Shown here piece after piece: positions 62,592 through 64,000 of a DNA stretch of 64,000 nt; the stretch's first letter is position 1, and each line of letters begins with the position of its first letter. The stretch spans positions 558,001-622,000 of the forward strand of contig NZ_LSYT01000002.1 of NCBI RefSeq assembly GCF_001602525.1, read 5' to 3'. The notes below the pieces were generated by a model, which made no database searches, was not told where the DNA came from, and saw nothing but the letters and a program-made list of their open reading frames with translations. The DNA is from Flavobacterium chilense. GTDB taxonomy: Bacteria; Bacteroidota; Bacteroidia; Flavobacteriales; Flavobacteriaceae. The translations under genes and the position numbers were made by a program.

Positions 62592-63827
62592 ATGAAAACG
62601 ATAAAAAGAGGTTTACTTAGCGTTGTTTTATGTTTCTCTTTTCTAAGTATTTGGGCATGCAGTTCAGATAAAGAAGAAGAAAAACAAACAGAAAAAGTTT
62701 CAGTTACCGGATTATATCCAAGTTACAATACAAATCCAATTCCGGCAGATGCCAGCGGAATGTCCAGTACAGCAGCACAACTGGCAGCCAAAATAAAATT
62801 AGGCTGGAACATAGGCAACACACTCGAGGCAACCGGAGGCGAAACTGCCTGGGGAAATCCAAAAGTGACCAAAGCCCTGATCGATGCCGTTAAAGCAAAT
62901 GGATTTAATGCGATCAGAATTCCGTGTTCCTGGAATCAGTACTTAGAAAACCCGGCAACAGCCAAAATAAAGACCGAATGGTTAAACAGAGTAAAAGAAG
63001 TCGTGCAATATTGTGCAGACAATAATATGTATGTAGTGGTAAACATTCACTGGGATGGTGGCTGGCTTGAAAACAATATTACCGAAGCCAAAAAAGCAGA
63101 AAACAACGCCAAACAAAAAGCGTTTTGGGAACAAATTGCAACACAATTAAGAGGTTTCGATGAACATTTGCTTTTTGCCAGTGCCAATGAACCTGCAGTA
63201 GAAGATGCTGTACAAATGGCAGTTCTGACTTCTTACCATCAAACCTTTATTGATGCCGTTCGCTCAACCGGAGGTAAAAATGCCTACAGGACATTAGTCA
63301 TTCAGGGACCAACAACAGATATTGAGAAAACCAATAAATTAATGTTGACACTCCCTACAGATAAAGTAACAAGCCGCATGATGGTCGAAGTACATTATTA
63401 TGCTCCGTGGAATTTTGGCGGATTAACCAAAGACGAATCCTGGGGGAAAATGTTTTATTATTGGGGAGCAAATTACCATTCAGCAACAGATACAGAACGT
63501 AATGCAACGTATGGAGAAGAAGCCGATTTAGAGAAAAACTTCAAACTCATGAAAACCCAATTTGTAGATAAAGGAATTCCCGTTTTATTGGGAGAGTTTG
63601 GTGCTATTCGAAGAACAACTTTAACCGGTGCTGCCTTAACGTTACATTTAAATTCAAGAGCCTATTATTTAAAAACGCTAGTAAAACAAGCTAAAGCAAA
63701 CGGATTATTACCCTTTTACTGGGATGAAGGGAATTTGGGTAACAATGGTTTCGGAATTATGAACAGAGCTAATAATACTGTTTTTGATACTCAGGCATTA
63801 AATGCAATGATCGAAGGATTACAATAG
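62592..63827 (+). CDS. Glycoside hydrolase family 5 lipoprotein, probable endo-xyloglucanase/endoglucanase
   Basis: A 411-residue lipoprotein endoglucanase. Lipid cysteine C23 (LSIWACSSDKEEE) is followed by an acidic stretch like a surface-export signal, so the enzyme is likely on the cell surface. After a linker of about 45 residues comes the GH5 barrel: LGWNIGNTLEATGG, TAWGNP, acid/base E200 in SANEPAVED and nucleophile E335 in LLGEFGAI. The GWNIGNTL and WGNP motifs fit subfamily 4, which holds many xyloglucanases. No CBM or BACON domain is present. It would make the first cuts in the polymer before import. Confidence 0.9.
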   Translation: MKTIKRGLLSVVLCFSFLSIWACSSDKEEEKQTEKVSVTGLYPSYNTNPIPADASGMSSTAAQLAAKIKLGWNIGNTLEATGGETAWGNPKVTKALIDAVKANGFNAIRIPCSWNQYLENPATAKIKTEWLNRVKEVVQYCADNNMYVVVNIHWDGGWLENNITEAKKAENNAKQKAFWEQIATQLRGFDEHLLFASANEPAVEDAVQMAVLTSYHQTFIDAVRSTGGKNAYRTLVIQGPTTDIEKTNKLMLTLPTDKVTSRMMVEVHYYAPWNFGGLTKDESWGKMFYYWGANYHSATDTERNATYGEEADLEKNFKLMKTQFVDKGIPVLLGEFGAIRRTTLTGAALTLHLNSRAYYLKTLVKQAKANGLLPFYWDEGNLGNNGFGIMNRANNTVFDTQALNAMIEGLQ

Positions 63828-63843
63828 AATAAAAAAACATCAT

Positions 63844-63909
63844 ATAAGTGATATAAGAAAATATAAGTTGAAACAACCTGTCAGGCTTAAATTTTCTTAT
63901 ATCACTTAT
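63844..63909. repeat. Long hairpin between the GH5 and following gene
   Basis: A perfect 19-bp inverted repeat (63844-63862 with 63891-63909), extendable with mismatches, around a 28-base loop that contains ACCTGTCAGG. It is either a terminator/attenuator inside the locus or a dispersed repeat. No T-tract follows directly. Confidence 0.6.
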
Positions 63910-63930
63910 GTGGTTTAAATAACAAAAACA

Positions 63931-64000
63931 ATGAAAAAAATAATCTTTCTTTTTTTACTATTCAGTACAATAGCAAGCGCCAATGTTAGAATGCCTTTGC
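63931..64000 (+). CDS. Start of a secreted protein, probably a sialate O-acetylesterase-like enzyme (cut by window edge)
   Basis: Only 23 residues are visible: signal peptide KKIIFLFLLFSTIASA and the start of the mature chain NVRMPL. Secreted SGNH-type sialate O-acetylesterase/DUF303 enzymes of Bacteroidota often begin their mature chain with such a V-[KR]-[LM]-P segment. An acetylesterase would suit a locus for acetylated plant xyloglucan. The family call rests on a few residues plus context and is weak; the gene itself is well supported by start codon and signal peptide. Confidence 0.5.
   Translation, partial: MKKIIFLFLLFSTIASANVRMPL

Overview
The window is chromosomal DNA of a Flavobacterium-like member of the Bacteroidota. 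The evidence is low GC content, many promoters of the TAnnTTTG type, SusC/SusD proteins, type IX secretion (T9SS) C-terminal sorting domains and poor Shine-Dalgarno sequences. No rRNA, tRNA, CRISPR array, insertion sequence or prophage was recognised. Genus is inferred; species cannot be set from this sequence alone.

Left part (1-28350). After the tail of a TraB/GumN-like gene and an ECF sigma factor with an overlapping membrane-protein gene come biotin genes (bioD, bioA and a ketoacyl synthase). bioB lies about 22 kb further on. Between them sits an array of five very large T9SS cargo genes (4883-25642), interrupted only by recX. All five share a C-terminal region of about 450 residues: a conserved module I cannot assign to a named family, followed by a ChiA-like (type C) sorting domain. 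The N-terminal parts differ: a DUF7507-like domain, duplicated beta-sandwich plus PA14-like domains, a glycine-rich domain, PA14/PKD-like domains, and a delta-60 propeller. The fifth gene is split by one in-frame TAA. This array is the best candidate in the window for an undescribed system.

Middle part (28350-45200). Mostly housekeeping and signalling genes: ribF, a secreted P-domain metalloprotease, comF, glyS, a LytTR regulator whose receiver has Glu in place of the phospho-acceptor Asp, a small secreted protein, a lipoprotein/TPR histidine kinase with its response regulator, thiL, two DinB-family genes, a WYL regulator, an outer-membrane barrel and lepA. Several start codons were moved because the longest-ORF TTG falls inside a promoter or terminator.

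Right part (45358-64000). Two tandem Nudix-winged-helix regulators with degenerate Nudix boxes lie divergent from a polysaccharide utilization locus: SusC, SusD, a putative glycan-binding lipoprotein, GH2, GH31, GH97, GH3, GH5 and the start of a probable carbohydrate esterase. The GH5/GH31/GH2/GH3 set fits xyloglucan breakdown: surface endo-cleavage by GH5, import through SusCD, then removal of galactose, xylose and glucose. An inverted repeat overlapping divergent promoters at 47113-47157 is a good candidate operator. Palindromic repeats lie between several of these genes and may punctuate the transcript.
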